Source: Saccharomycopsis fibuligera x Saccharomycopsis cf. fibuligera | Lineage: Eukaryota > Ascomycota > Saccharomycetes > Ascoideales > Saccharomycopsidaceae | Direction: 5' to 3' | Assembly: GCA_001936135.1 (NCBI GenBank) | Contig: CP012820.1 | Coordinates: forward strand, 1,426,001-1,490,000 | Length of the DNA: 64,000 bases | Shown: positions 1 through 9,706 of the stretch, one piece after another | Layout of the letters: the number at the start of each line of letters is the position of its first letter | Numbering within the stretch: the first letter of the stretch is position 1 | Translations under genes and position numbers: made by a program | The notes under the pieces: generated by a model | Seen by the model: only the letters and a program-made list of their open reading frames with translations | The model's database searches: none | What the model was told of the DNA's origin: nothing

Positions 1-992
1 AATGCCACTATTTGACCAGAGAAAAATGAATAATTGGATATGGTGGACAAATTGAGTTTGACCCTTTGACCAATGCCCGCGGATCTTGAAGGCTCCAAGC
101 ACAAGGACTCTTTGTTCAAAGTTTGGTCATAACTAGTTAGTGGTGAATCAGGGGTGATTCTACCTACAACGACAGTATCTTCCTGAGAAACGGTATTGGG
201 ATTGCCGATTTCAATTCCAGGAATTGCAGTAGCCACTATATTAGCAAAAGTGTCTATTTGGTCGTCAAGAACATCAGCGGCTTCAAGTAATTTTTGTCTC
301 ATAATTCTGAATTTAAATTTTGCTGGGTCAAAATTAGCCACAAGCTGAATATTGTTGGCTTTTTTCTCAGAGGTAAAATCTAAACCCTCTCCTTCTTTGA
401 CATTAGAATTTAAAGTTACAAAGACTTCGCCTGAGGTGCTAGCCGGAGCTAACAGGTCATCGGCTAAAACTCTTAATGACGACGGAGCTGGGGAGTCGAT
501 ATCTATAGATATTTCTCCCATTGGTTCAGAATGGTTGACGTTGACTTTAGTAGGAGATGAAGAGAGCATGGAGTTTCGCTGTGTTTTTTTTGATCTTTCT
601 GAGTGAGGTGCTGCAAGCTTTCTCTTAGAAGCAGACATGGGCGTCGAAGGTAACATATCAAACATTGCTCCCATTGGACTAGAAATAATTCTTCTTGTCT
701 TCTTGGCAGAAGCTATAGCTGTGTGATTGGTTGATTTGCCCTTTTTCTCAATATTTTTCAAAATGTACTGCTGCAAAGAAGTAATGTTGTCACTGTTAAG
801 CTTGACTTGGCTATCGTGGTCATCGTTGACGTTTTTTGGTCTGGAGTAACAGAAAGTTTCCCAGTTGATATGCAATTCATCAACGTCGAAATCAAACACT
901 TTCAAGAGATGCGTAAGGGAGCTGAGGATTTCAGGATTCTCAGCCTCGCTGCCAAACCTACTAATGATGGCTTTCTCAGTTGGGATGGACAT
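1..992 (-). CDS. POL12: DNA polymerase alpha-primase B subunit, N-terminal part (cut by window edge)
   Basis: This is the regulatory B subunit of DNA polymerase alpha-primase, which tethers polymerase and primase for initiation of DNA synthesis in the nucleus. Only the first 330 or so codons lie in the window; the frame runs open off the left edge. I translated the minus strand from the ATG at 992; an in-frame stop lies just upstream (TAA in the reverse complement of about 1009-1011), which fixes this start. An N-terminal helical domain (about residues 1-80) is followed by a Ser/Lys-rich linker with SP/TP dipeptides, possible CDK sites, and then by the start of the OB-fold region. Residues near 270-330 read VVVGRITPDSP, SLCLEPSRSAGIGQRVKL and YSFFSGQIVA, which match the conserved B-subunit core. 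It is divergent from the nucleoporin gene and has a MluI cell-cycle box upstream. The identification comes from recalled family sequence, not a search. Confidence 0.9.
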   Translation of the reverse strand, partial: MSIPTEKAIISRFGSEAENPEILSSLTHLLKVFDFDVDELHINWETFCYSRPKNVNDDHDSQVKLNSDNITSLQQYILKNIEKKGKSTNHTAIASAKKTRRIISSPMGAMFDMLPSTPMSASKRKLAAPHSERSKKTQRNSMLSSSPTKVNVNHSEPMGEISIDIDSPAPSSLRVLADDLLAPASTSGEVFVTLNSNVKEGEGLDFTSEKKANNIQLVANFDPAKFKFRIMRQKLLEAADVLDDQIDTFANIVATAIPGIEIGNPNTVSQEDTVVVGRITPDSPLTSYDQTLNKESLCLEPSRSAGIGQRVKLNLSTISNYSFFSGQIVA

Positions 993-1444
993 TTCGGATA
1001 TGTTGGCACTTTACTGGTATGAAGTATATCTGCAGTGGAAACAGTTATGGATCATGAATCGAGATTTGTTGAAAATGCTTCGCATGTTTACTTATTATCC
1101 TGCTTTCAATTTCAATTTGATTTTAATTTTTTTATTGTTTATTTTCGCGACGCGTCTCCTGTTACGAGTGCAAATAGAGAGTATTATCAAATAAATTGGT
1201 AATACCTTGTTCAAATCACATGATATATAACGTGACCAAGTTTTTTCTAAACAGCAGCAAGGACTAGAAAAACAAAGACAAAATCGAAAACAGAAAAAAT
1301 CAACAAATTTTTCCTTTGACCATGCTAAATTAAGAAGTAAACAAAACATCTCAACAGTCGGCGTACTCCTGTCAGAGCACATCCATACCCGATTGATTCC
1401 TATAACCCAATCAATTATCCAATCTATCGTCACTAGATTCAATC
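993..1444. promoter_or_regulatory. Divergent promoter region between POL12 and the nucleoporin gene
   Basis: This 452-base spacer holds both promoters. It contains the MluI cell-cycle box listed separately and AT-rich stretches (TTTTAATTTTTTTATTG around 1120-1140; poly-A-rich tract at 1268-1305). Short open frames in it have no recognisable protein and I do not call them. Confidence 0.6.
1150..1155. promoter_or_regulatory. MluI cell-cycle box (ACGCGT) upstream of POL12
   Basis: The palindrome ACGCGT sits 158 bases upstream of the POL12 ATG, inside TTCGCGACGCGTCTCC. In yeasts this is the binding site of the MBF (Swi6-Mbp1) factor that drives G1/S genes, and replication genes such as POL12 are typical targets. 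The motif is seen; its use here is inferred. Confidence 0.7.
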
Positions 1445-4400
1445 ATGTTTGGCAGATCTTCTTCCACAGGGGGCATGGGCGGGTTCGGATTCAATTCCAA
1501 CCTGGGTACTAACTCCTCCCCATTTGGCTCTTCAAATACTGCTGGCAATACTGGTGGCGGCCTCTTTGGAAGTAACAACAATGCTAATGCCAATAATAGT
1601 ACATCTGGAGGTTTTGGGTTTGGTAGCAAGCCTTCCCCTTTTGGTCAAAGTAGCTCTGGCAGTGCTTTTGGTAGCACCAACACCAACTCTGGTGGTGGTC
1701 TTTTTGGTAGCTCCAATACAAATAGTTCTCCCTTTGGATCATCATCAAATACTTTTGGTAATACTGGCGCTACTGGGGGCGGATTGTTTGGCACTTCTAA
1801 TAACAATACTGCTACTCCAGCTTCCTCAGGATTTGGATTTGGTGCTAATACTAGTACTGGTGGCTTTGGCGGTGCTTCTGCTGGCGGTGCTACAAATCAA
1901 GGTACTGCTGTCAAACCCTATGTTGAAACTTTCGAGAAAGACAATACTGGTGCTAGCAACTACTACGAGAGTATTTCGGCTATGCCAGAATACAGAAATT
2001 TTAGTCATGAAGAATTGAGATATCAAGATTATCTCAGCAACAGAAAGGTTAATACTGGTGCTAGTACAGGTTTTGGTGCTACTGGTACCAGCGCTTTTGG
2101 CTCCAATACCGGTAGTGGCGCCTTTGGATCCAACACGGGAAGTGCCTTTGGTTCTAGTGGGAGCTCTGCATTTGGCTCCAATAATCAAGCTGGTGGCTTG
2201 TTTGGCAGCAAACCAGCTACCGGTGGCGGTTTATTTGGAAGCAATACGTCTGGTGGGGGCGTGTTTGGTAGTAACAACAGCAATAGCTCTCCATTTGGCA
2301 GTACCAACAACAACGCTTCTGGTGGTTTATTTGGAAGTAATGCTAACAATAATTCTGGTGGGTTATTTGGCAGTAATAATAATAACCAAGCCAAACCACT
2401 CTTTGGGTCGTCCAATACTAATAATAATTCGCCATTTGGCACTGCCTCGTCAGGAGGGGGTTTATTTGGAAATAATAACTCTAACAACAGTCCATTTGGC
2501 CAAAATAACACTCAAAATGGAGGACTTTTTGGCTCCAGCAATAATACCAATACTTCTGGTGGTGGACTTTTTGGAAATAATAATAACAACACTTCCGGCG
2601 GTTTATTCGGTAGCAACAGTAGTAACCAAGCTAGCGGTGGTGGATTATTTGGCAACAATAACAATAACCAAGCTAGCAGTGGAGGATTATTTGGCAGTAA
2701 CAATAACAATAACGCATCTGGAGGTGGGTTGTTTGGAAGTAAACCAGCTACTACCGGGGGCGGATTGTTCGGGTCCACCAATAGTAACAACGCTACAGGA
2801 GGGGGATTATTTGGTTCTAATAATAGCAACAACACCTCTGGTGGCGGCTTGTTTGGATCTAATAACAACAATAATAATACCTCTGGTGGTCTTTTTGGTA
2901 GCAAACCAGCTACCGGCGGTGGTCTTTTTGGAAGCGCCGGTAACCAAAACAACACTTCTGGAGGCGGATTGTTTGGAACTAATAACAATAATACCAGTGG
3001 AGGAAGTCTTTTTGGCAGCAACAACAATAACAACACTAACACTGGTGGTGGGTTATTTGGAAACAACAGTGCCAATAATACTTCTGGCGGTGGATTATTT
3101 GGAAACAGCAATGCCAACAATACTTCTGGTGGTGGATTATTTGGCAGTAACAATAATAATACTTCTGGAGGTGGGTTATTTGGCAGTAAACCACAGACTG
3201 CTACTTCTGGTGGTGGTTTGTTTGGGAACAACAACAACACTAACACCTCAGGCGGTAGTCTTTTTGGAAATAATAACAACACAAATAGTAATACCTCGGG
3301 TGGAGGGCTCTTTGGTAGCAATAATAACACTAATGCCTCAGGAGGCGGTCTTTTTGGCAATAACAATAATGTCTCTAGCGGGTTCGGCAGCAAGCCTTCA
3401 GGTGGTTTGTTTGGCAACAACAACACTAATACAGGCACAGGAACTACTTTTGGTAGCAACACCAACACTACTGGTGGTCTCTTTGGTAACAAACCTCAAA
3501 CTGCTGGAACATCCGGCGGTTTGTTTGGTAACCTGAACAACAATACCTCTGGAGGCGGTCTCTTTGGCAACAATAATAATAATAGCAATACCGGAGGAGG
3601 CCTCTTTGGAAACAATAATAACAATGTCAATAACAATACTGGGGGTGGGTTGTTTGGGAACAATAATAATCAAAATGGCCAAAGAGTGGCTACTCTTGGA
3701 AACCAAAACCCATATACCACTAACCCATTATTTGCTAACAACTTGTCCAACGCAAACGCAGGTGCCGGTGCAACTAATCCAGCAGATGCTTTGAATCCAG
3801 TAGCTACCCCTGTGCTATTGCCAACTTCAGAGAAGCCAAAGAAATCAACAACTTTAACTGCGGCATACAAGACCAAACCATTGAAGAACCTTTTCAACAT
3901 GAATAATGTTATTCAAAAGAGCAATAGATCTCCTTCTAATACATTAACGGTTGGTTCATCTGCTGATCAGTCTTCATCTGAAGATTTGACTCTTAAACTT
4001 ATTGGTAGCGATGCTAAGGAAAACAAAACGTTCTTTAATTATGACATTGATCAGAATTTGTTATCAACTTTTAACACCTCTAACGATATCAAAAAATTGG
4101 TTGTCAAAAAATTTGCTAATGAGAACTTGAAATCTGAAGCACCAAAGTATATCACTTTCAAGAACGATAACACTGAAAAAGTCTCTGAAAGTCTGACCGC
4201 ACATCATACAGAATCAAAGGAAACTGTTGATTCTAAAGATGAGTCTCTTAAATTTGATGCAAATGCTTTCAACAGCAAACCAAATCTAGAGGCAACCAAT
4301 GATGCTGCATATAGTCCTGCAAAGAAATATTCCACTCAAGTACCAAAACAGACGAACTTCACAGTGCTTAATGATAAAGAATATTGGGTTTCTCCATCTC

Positions 4401-4810
4401 TTGAGACTTTGGAATCTATGTCTCCAATTTCTCAAAGAAAAGTCGAAAACTTTACCATTGGTAGAAAAGGTTATGGTAAAGTTGAATTTAAAGAGCCAGT
4501 GGATATTACTGCTTTCACTTCTATCAATGATATACCTGACAAGATTGTTATCTTTGAAGATAGGAAGTACTACATTTATCCAAACCCTCACGACAGACCA
4601 CCTATTGGCGAAGGTTTGAACATTGCTGCAAGAGTTACTGTTGAAGGATGCTATCCGCGTCTTAGAAAGAAACCAGTTACTGATCCAAAACACTATGTTG
4701 TCAAACATCACATTAAAAAATTGCATCATATTCAAGACACCTCTTTTGAAAGCTATGATCCTACCACAGGTACATGGGTTTTCAGCATCGCAGGGCTTAA
4801 ACAATCGTAA
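1445..4810 (+). CDS. NUP116: GLFG nucleoporin of the Nup98 family (Nup116/Nup100-like)
   Basis: A 1121-residue FG nucleoporin of the nuclear pore. Residues 1 to about 750 are Asn/Gly/Ser-rich spacers punctuated by dozens of GLFG motifs plus FGS and FGF variants, which form the permeability barrier and bind karyopherins. A break in the repeats at about residues 155-200 holds a GLEBS motif (SISAMPEYRNFSHEELRYQD), the docking site for the mRNA export factor Gle2; this favours Nup116 over Nup100. Residues about 975-1115 form the Nup98-type C-terminal autopeptidase fold (starts KEYWVSPSLETLE; contains IYPNPHDRPPIGEGLN). The protein ends GTWVFSIAGLKQS and lacks the HFS or HFT self-cleavage site of Nup98 and Nup145, so it should not be processed, as in Nup116 and Nup100. 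The ATG at 1445 opens the repeat domain directly. Confidence 0.93.
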   Translation: MFGRSSSTGGMGGFGFNSNLGTNSSPFGSSNTAGNTGGGLFGSNNNANANNSTSGGFGFGSKPSPFGQSSSGSAFGSTNTNSGGGLFGSSNTNSSPFGSSSNTFGNTGATGGGLFGTSNNNTATPASSGFGFGANTSTGGFGGASAGGATNQGTAVKPYVETFEKDNTGASNYYESISAMPEYRNFSHEELRYQDYLSNRKVNTGASTGFGATGTSAFGSNTGSGAFGSNTGSAFGSSGSSAFGSNNQAGGLFGSKPATGGGLFGSNTSGGGVFGSNNSNSSPFGSTNNNASGGLFGSNANNNSGGLFGSNNNNQAKPLFGSSNTNNNSPFGTASSGGGLFGNNNSNNSPFGQNNTQNGGLFGSSNNTNTSGGGLFGNNNNNTSGGLFGSNSSNQASGGGLFGNNNNNQASSGGLFGSNNNNNASGGGLFGSKPATTGGGLFGSTNSNNATGGGLFGSNNSNNTSGGGLFGSNNNNNNTSGGLFGSKPATGGGLFGSAGNQNNTSGGGLFGTNNNNTSGGSLFGSNNNNNTNTGGGLFGNNSANNTSGGGLFGNSNANNTSGGGLFGSNNNNTSGGGLFGSKPQTATSGGGLFGNNNNTNTSGGSLFGNNNNTNSNTSGGGLFGSNNNTNASGGGLFGNNNNVSSGFGSKPSGGLFGNNNTNTGTGTTFGSNTNTTGGLFGNKPQTAGTSGGLFGNLNNNTSGGGLFGNNNNNSNTGGGLFGNNNNNVNNNTGGGLFGNNNNQNGQRVATLGNQNPYTTNPLFANNLSNANAGAGATNPADALNPVATPVLLPTSEKPKKSTTLTAAYKTKPLKNLFNMNNVIQKSNRSPSNTLTVGSSADQSSSEDLTLKLIGSDAKENKTFFNYDIDQNLLSTFNTSNDIKKLVVKKFANENLKSEAPKYITFKNDNTEKVSESLTAHHTESKETVDSKDESLKFDANAFNSKPNLEATNDAAYSPAKKYSTQVPKQTNFTVLNDKEYWVSPSLETLESMSPISQRKVENFTIGRKGYGKVEFKEPVDITAFTSINDIPDKIVIFEDRKYYIYPNPHDRPPIGEGLNIAARVTVEGCYPRLRKKPVTDPKHYVVKHHIKKLHHIQDTSFESYDPTTGTWVFSIAGLKQS
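2100..3690 (+). repeat. GLFG / poly-Asn coding repeat tract
   Basis: A long run of irregular repeats of the form (S/T)GGGLFG(S/N)(N)n, written in mixed AAT/AAC and GGT/GGA/GGC codons. The DNA repeats are degenerate at third positions, which shows that selection acts on the protein pattern and that this is not a recent pure expansion. It creates long shadow frames on both strands that are not genes. Confidence 0.9.
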
Positions 4811-5310
4811 CGTTATTGAACCGGTACACTTATGACATATGGTTTAATTTTATTCGTTGATTAGTTTTACTAGTTTTCTAGTTATTAATGTATTCAATAT
4901 TTTTTCATCTTTTTTTAATTTTTCAACTTTTCAAGTTTTTTCCTTTCTTTTTTGTCATTATTTATAATCATAGTCATTGTACTCTATATATGAACTTTTT
5001 AAATAGATACCATTTGTTTTATATTTTTAGCACAATAGGAACTGTTTTTACCTATTTATATGAACGTTGTAATATCCATGTATCTTTTCGATAAGATATA
5101 CCTCAGCCATGGATCTCAGGAAAGCATCGGGGCTGCAAAGGTCATTTGAGAAAAATGAAAGTAGAAAAGCGATCTTAGTTAAAACTACATTGCAGTCCAT
5201 GCAATTCAATCTTTTCTTAAGTTAAAACATATATTTTGCTTTTAAATCGTTTGTTGAGACACAGTCGTATATTCGGGGTTTCATCGTCATACAAATTACA
5301 CAAACAAGAT
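4811..5310. other. Spacer: nucleoporin 3' end and MET18 promoter
   Basis: About 500 bases, very T-rich on the plus strand (4890-5060), with no gene I can support. A frame open through 5236-5310 joins MET18 but has no ATG before 5311, so I treat it as leader sequence. Confidence 0.6.
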
Positions 5311-8300
5311 ATGGTATTAACGAAGGAAGAGTTCGCCGTACTAGTCAAAAATTATCTTGACTCACTTGGCAATGACGACAACGATTCTGAAAAATTACTT
5401 CAACCCATTACTGAAAATATTAAATCTGATCAAATTAAACTAGTCAAATTGATTGAAGCTCTCGGACCTAATTTAAAAGATGAGGATGACATCAATAGAG
5501 CCAAATCATTAGACTGCTTATCTAAGACGTTGGCCAATTTACCGCTTGATAAGCTATCTTCTTTGGAAGTTGGACATTTGGTTAAATTTTACAACAATAA
5601 GTTTGATGACTTGCTAGCGTTTAAACAAGTATTGAATGGTATAAATGCATTGGTTTTAATGACAAATTTCGGGTCTGAGGAAAGTTTAGTTTTTATTCTC
5701 AATGACTTAATAGAAAATTATAATTCCAAAAATTTTGCTGCACTGATCAGATACTTAGCTTTCAAAATTTTGCAAAATATAATATATAGAGCAGATATCT
5801 TACTGTTTATTATTGCTAATAATAAACTCAACAATTTGTTTATTAAGGCGTTCTTGAACGTTGCCGTTGGCGAGAAAGATCCTAGAAATTTAATGATGTC
5901 ATTTGAATTAAATGAGCTCATTTTGAAAAATTTCAATAACGTGGAAACATTCAAAGAGGATTTGTTTGACATCAGTTTTTGTTATTTTCCTATTGCTTTT
6001 AAACCACCAAAAAATGATCCTTATAAAATCACTTCAAATGATCTTAAGTTTGCTTTGAGAAAGGCTTTGACTGCTAATGAGGTTACTATCGATGATCTTT
6101 TACCTAATTTATTTGAAAAGTTGACTTCTAGTTTGCCTAGTGTTAAGCAAGACGTACTCGATACGTTGAAGTATGCTGTTAAATGTTTTAGCATTGATGC
6201 TATTAATAAGCACTGGATTGAAATTTGGGATTCATTGAAGTTTGAAATATTGCATGATGTTGATATTCCATATGAGCTTATTGTGTACAAAATCTCGAAA
6301 CAGCTTGATGGTTCACCAGTTCCGTATTTTAGCACATTACTGAATGATGAAAAAGAAAGAGAAGAAACTCTTCAAGTTGCAATTTCAAGTTTGCTCTTGT
6401 TTAGCCAATTAGCGACGAAGTTATCATCCAATACTGAATACTTATCAGGATTTTTAAACAAAGTCACTAAGGAATTGCAAAGCAATATTCAAGATCCAAA
6501 AAAAAAATTAGGCAAACAGTCATATTTGATTAGTTCAGTTATTGCTCAGTCATCCATTGACAGTTATAATCATATGATCAAATCAATTTTTGCAGAGTTA
6601 ATCAAAAATAACAATAATATTGATCTCAGTGTTGATGACCAAGTATTATTTATTGATGAGATATCTTTCTTTTTGTACGCATATCTGAACCTTTATGGTA
6701 ATTACAATGATCAGAAATACAAGCCACAGGTCAAAGATGAAGACAATGAATTGTTACGTTACAAGGATGAAATAATTATAGTTTTATCAAAATCTCTAGT
6801 TTCATCTTCTGTTGTCGCAGTGAAATTGAAAACTAAAGCATTGCGTACATTAGATTTATTGATTTCATTGAATAATTACTTGACACAGTCTGAAATAAAG
6901 ATGGTTTTGAATTACTTGGTCGATATTTTACTTAGTCATGTGAAGAATGAAGGAGATGAAGATAAGAGTGAAAAGGATGCTACATTTAGTAAAATTTATA
7001 AATTTTGTCTAAATGTTCTTGTAAAAATTACTGATATTAACAGTGAATTGGTTTCTACTGAGCTTTTCCCACAATTTTTTATATTATTGCCGGATCAAGT
7101 TGATGCAAACATTAATATTGAGTCTCTAGAGAAGCAGCTTGTCATATTGAGTGATTTATCTTCAAAGAATGCTGATTTGCTTGAACGGTTTTTCATAAGA
7201 TTGACATCGAAGCTCAACTTGGTTATTTCAAATTACAAAGATGCCAAGAAAAACACTATTGCAAGTGGCCAACATGTTTTAGACTATGGTCTCTTGATTC
7301 TTAATGTGCTTTACCAGACGTTGTTCAAATTTCTTTCAGAGAATCCTAAGTTCAAGACGGATAGCAGTCTTCTGAATAAATATGTTCCAATGTTGTTGAA
7401 ACTTATTTTCTCAATTTCTGATGACGAAATACTCTATAATGACGAATTTATTGAATTGTGTTCCAGAATTTTATATTTGATAGTTTTGAGAACAAAAACT
7501 GTCGGTCATCAGCGATTATTAGATGAGTTTAATTCTCTTTTCATTACAGATGTGGAAATGAGTAACCAGCTAGAAATATCGGTGAATGCAAACATAATGA
7601 GCCACATTAATTTATTAAAGGAACCTTCAAAACTTATCAATGTGTTTGTAAAACTAATTGCTGGGCTTGATTATAAATCTTCAACATTAACAGTCAATGG
7701 CCAACTGCCGATCGAGTTCACGGCTGACATTATTACTTTGCTCAACAGTGACAAATTGCAAGATATTTATCAAAGATCTGGATACTTGCAGCTACTTGCC
7801 CTCGTGATTAACAAATGGTTTGCTGATGATCTTGAAAATTTGAACTATTTGGCAAATCAATACACTGAATTGTCACAGCATGTCAAGGCATACATTGGCC
7901 AAGATGCGATCAAGTCTCTTCAACTGCTTGAAGTGCTCGTTTGGATGGCTAAAGCGTTAGTTATTAAGAATAGTAATTTGGCCATCAAATTTGTAACATT
8001 TTTGATTGATTTGATTGATTTGATTGCTGAAGTTGACTCAAAAGGTGAAGAAGAAGAAGCAATAGAAAATAAGGATATCAAAGTTGGTAACGTAATCAGT
8101 AAAAGTTTTGAGATTTTGGTGGATGAAGGGTTGATATTTGGTACGGATTGTACATTGTCGAAGAACTTCAAAACATCATTATTGAATGGTGATGCATCAA
8201 ATGGTAAGATTTCGCTATCTTTGAACAAAAACAAGAACAATAATGTGAACTTGAAAAAATTATATAAGCAAAAACTCTTCGAAACCATCATTCCGAAATT

Positions 8301-8877
8301 GATAAGCAGTTTCCAACAATCCAACAAGTTGAACAGTAATAGCTGTAATGAAAAAGTATCATTGCTTAAAAAAAGCTATTATCTTACCGCTGTCAGCACG
8401 ATTGCCAACTTCATGAGCACCGATATAATCTTGCTTAAACTTGAAGAATTCTTCCCTCTCTTAGTTGAATCTCTAAGGTTAAATAATGCTCAAGTCAGAC
8501 TTGCTGCATTAAAAACTATAAATTCGGTAATTGTCACCTCAACGGCAAAACTAATTGCTAGTTATTTGTCCTCTTTAATTCCTATGCTTATTGAGAGTTT
8601 CAAATCTTCAACTTATTTCAAAAAGGATCTAGATGGGGATGCTAAAGGATTACTGTTCAATAGGGTTTTTGTTAAGGATAATACTAAAGAAGTTAGATTG
8701 CTTGCTTTGGACTGTTTGATAAAGTTAACGGCAGAAGTTGATTTAATCAAATTGATGCCTTTCAAAGAAGAAGTTCTTAAGAATTTAGCGGTGCCTTTGG
8801 ATGATAAGAAAAGAGAAGTGAGAAAAAAAGCTTGTGATTGCAGACAAGAATTTTTCGAGTTGGGGCAAATCAAATAA
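5311..8877 (+). CDS. MET18: MMS19/Met18 cytosolic Fe-S targeting factor
   Basis: An 1188-residue all-helical HEAT-repeat protein of the cytosolic iron-sulfur assembly (CIA) targeting complex, which hands Fe-S clusters to nuclear enzymes such as polymerases, primase and helicases. The N-terminal MMS19 domain is visible at about residues 30-280 (pattern RAKSLDCLSKTLANLPLDKL, then LEVGHLVKFYNNKFDDL), and the C-terminal HEAT domain at about 850-1180 (RLAALKTINSVI and EVRLLALDCLIKL repeats). The start is the ATG at 5311 (MVLTKEEFAVLV); the frame is open upstream but offers only TTG codons. Length is near that of S. cerevisiae Met18. The gene is AT-rich throughout, in contrast to the GC-rich island further right. 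Confidence 0.88.
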   Translation: MVLTKEEFAVLVKNYLDSLGNDDNDSEKLLQPITENIKSDQIKLVKLIEALGPNLKDEDDINRAKSLDCLSKTLANLPLDKLSSLEVGHLVKFYNNKFDDLLAFKQVLNGINALVLMTNFGSEESLVFILNDLIENYNSKNFAALIRYLAFKILQNIIYRADILLFIIANNKLNNLFIKAFLNVAVGEKDPRNLMMSFELNELILKNFNNVETFKEDLFDISFCYFPIAFKPPKNDPYKITSNDLKFALRKALTANEVTIDDLLPNLFEKLTSSLPSVKQDVLDTLKYAVKCFSIDAINKHWIEIWDSLKFEILHDVDIPYELIVYKISKQLDGSPVPYFSTLLNDEKEREETLQVAISSLLLFSQLATKLSSNTEYLSGFLNKVTKELQSNIQDPKKKLGKQSYLISSVIAQSSIDSYNHMIKSIFAELIKNNNNIDLSVDDQVLFIDEISFFLYAYLNLYGNYNDQKYKPQVKDEDNELLRYKDEIIIVLSKSLVSSSVVAVKLKTKALRTLDLLISLNNYLTQSEIKMVLNYLVDILLSHVKNEGDEDKSEKDATFSKIYKFCLNVLVKITDINSELVSTELFPQFFILLPDQVDANINIESLEKQLVILSDLSSKNADLLERFFIRLTSKLNLVISNYKDAKKNTIASGQHVLDYGLLILNVLYQTLFKFLSENPKFKTDSSLLNKYVPMLLKLIFSISDDEILYNDEFIELCSRILYLIVLRTKTVGHQRLLDEFNSLFITDVEMSNQLEISVNANIMSHINLLKEPSKLINVFVKLIAGLDYKSSTLTVNGQLPIEFTADIITLLNSDKLQDIYQRSGYLQLLALVINKWFADDLENLNYLANQYTELSQHVKAYIGQDAIKSLQLLEVLVWMAKALVIKNSNLAIKFVTFLIDLIDLIAEVDSKGEEEEAIENKDIKVGNVISKSFEILVDEGLIFGTDCTLSKNFKTSLLNGDASNGKISLSLNKNKNNNVNLKKLYKQKLFETIIPKLISSFQQSNKLNSNSCNEKVSLLKKSYYLTAVSTIANFMSTDIILLKLEEFFPLLVESLRLNNAQVRLAALKTINSVIVTSTAKLIASYLSSLIPMLIESFKSSTYFKKDLDGDAKGLLFNRVFVKDNTKEVRLLALDCLIKLTAEVDLIKLMPFKEEVLKNLAVPLDDKKREVRKKACDCRQEFFELGQIK

Positions 8878-9706
8878 AATTGAAGCATAGGTTATAGTCT
8901 ATTTACTGTATGCAAATACGATGTTGATGTTTTTTTTGCATTAATAAAAGTTTCACTTTCATGCGATTTGGACTCTGTATTATTTTCTCTTACAATTCAA
9001 ATATATGAACAATTGTTTCTTGTTCATTTTGGAGCTCATGTTATGGCTACGACTTATACTAACTATGATGCATGAAATGTCAGATATTTGGCTAATTACT
9101 GGTTTTTTTCTTGTAACTCATAAACGCTTGTACTACAACTCTATGATTTAAGTGAAACGGTGGCCCTATATGAGAACAGTGTAATCAAATAACGTGTCCT
9201 GTCGTTCAGCCGTTTTGTGCCACCTGTTGCGAATAGTCGAATGAGAAATAGACCAGCATGTTCAAATTACAGCCAGAGGAAGGCAAAAAGACCAGCCTCT
9301 CTATGATTAGCTTAATTGAAAAAACTCAACATTATAGCTTTTACTAAATTAATAAATTAATAACCAACAAAACATTTTTATTTCTTGTTTTCTTTCATAA
9401 ATATGTTTATTTGTAAATTTGTCGATAGTGTGTGCCAAAGAGTACAATGATTAAAATTCATTATTTTGCAATACAACAAAAAATGAACAGAATCCTTGAA
9501 TATGAGTGGAAAATGAAAAAGGAGAAAACAAATAAAATAAGTGGAATAAACGAAAAAAAGGTTGAAAAGATTAAAAAAAACGTTAAAATGGCTAAAATAT
9601 TTAGAAATACAGCTTTATGTATGAAGTAAAAAGTAAGAGATTTGATATGATTTAATCAAATAATTGTTTTCTGTTTTTTTACATTTTTTTTTTCAATTTT
9701 AAATCT
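8878..9706. other. Convergent spacer between MET18 and PMT2
   Basis: 829 AT-rich bases between two 3' ends. A TACTAAC near 9057 followed by CAG resembles a branch site and 3' splice site, but I see no exon to join to it. A 65-codon Lys-rich frame at 9432-9629 is low complexity and not called. Confidence 0.5.

Noticed and set aside
2100-3690. Regular repeats that could be taken for an array or satellite
   Set aside because: They are degenerate GLFG codons in an open reading frame of a nucleoporin.
5236-5310. A 25-residue Arg-rich N-terminal extension of Met18 resembling a mitochondrial presequence
   Set aside because: The upstream frame starts with TTG and has no ATG before 5311. Met18 is a cytosolic factor and the normal N-terminus follows the ATG at 5311.
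9432-9629. A 65-codon Lys-rich frame
   Set aside because: It lies in an A-rich convergent 3' spacer; low complexity explains it.
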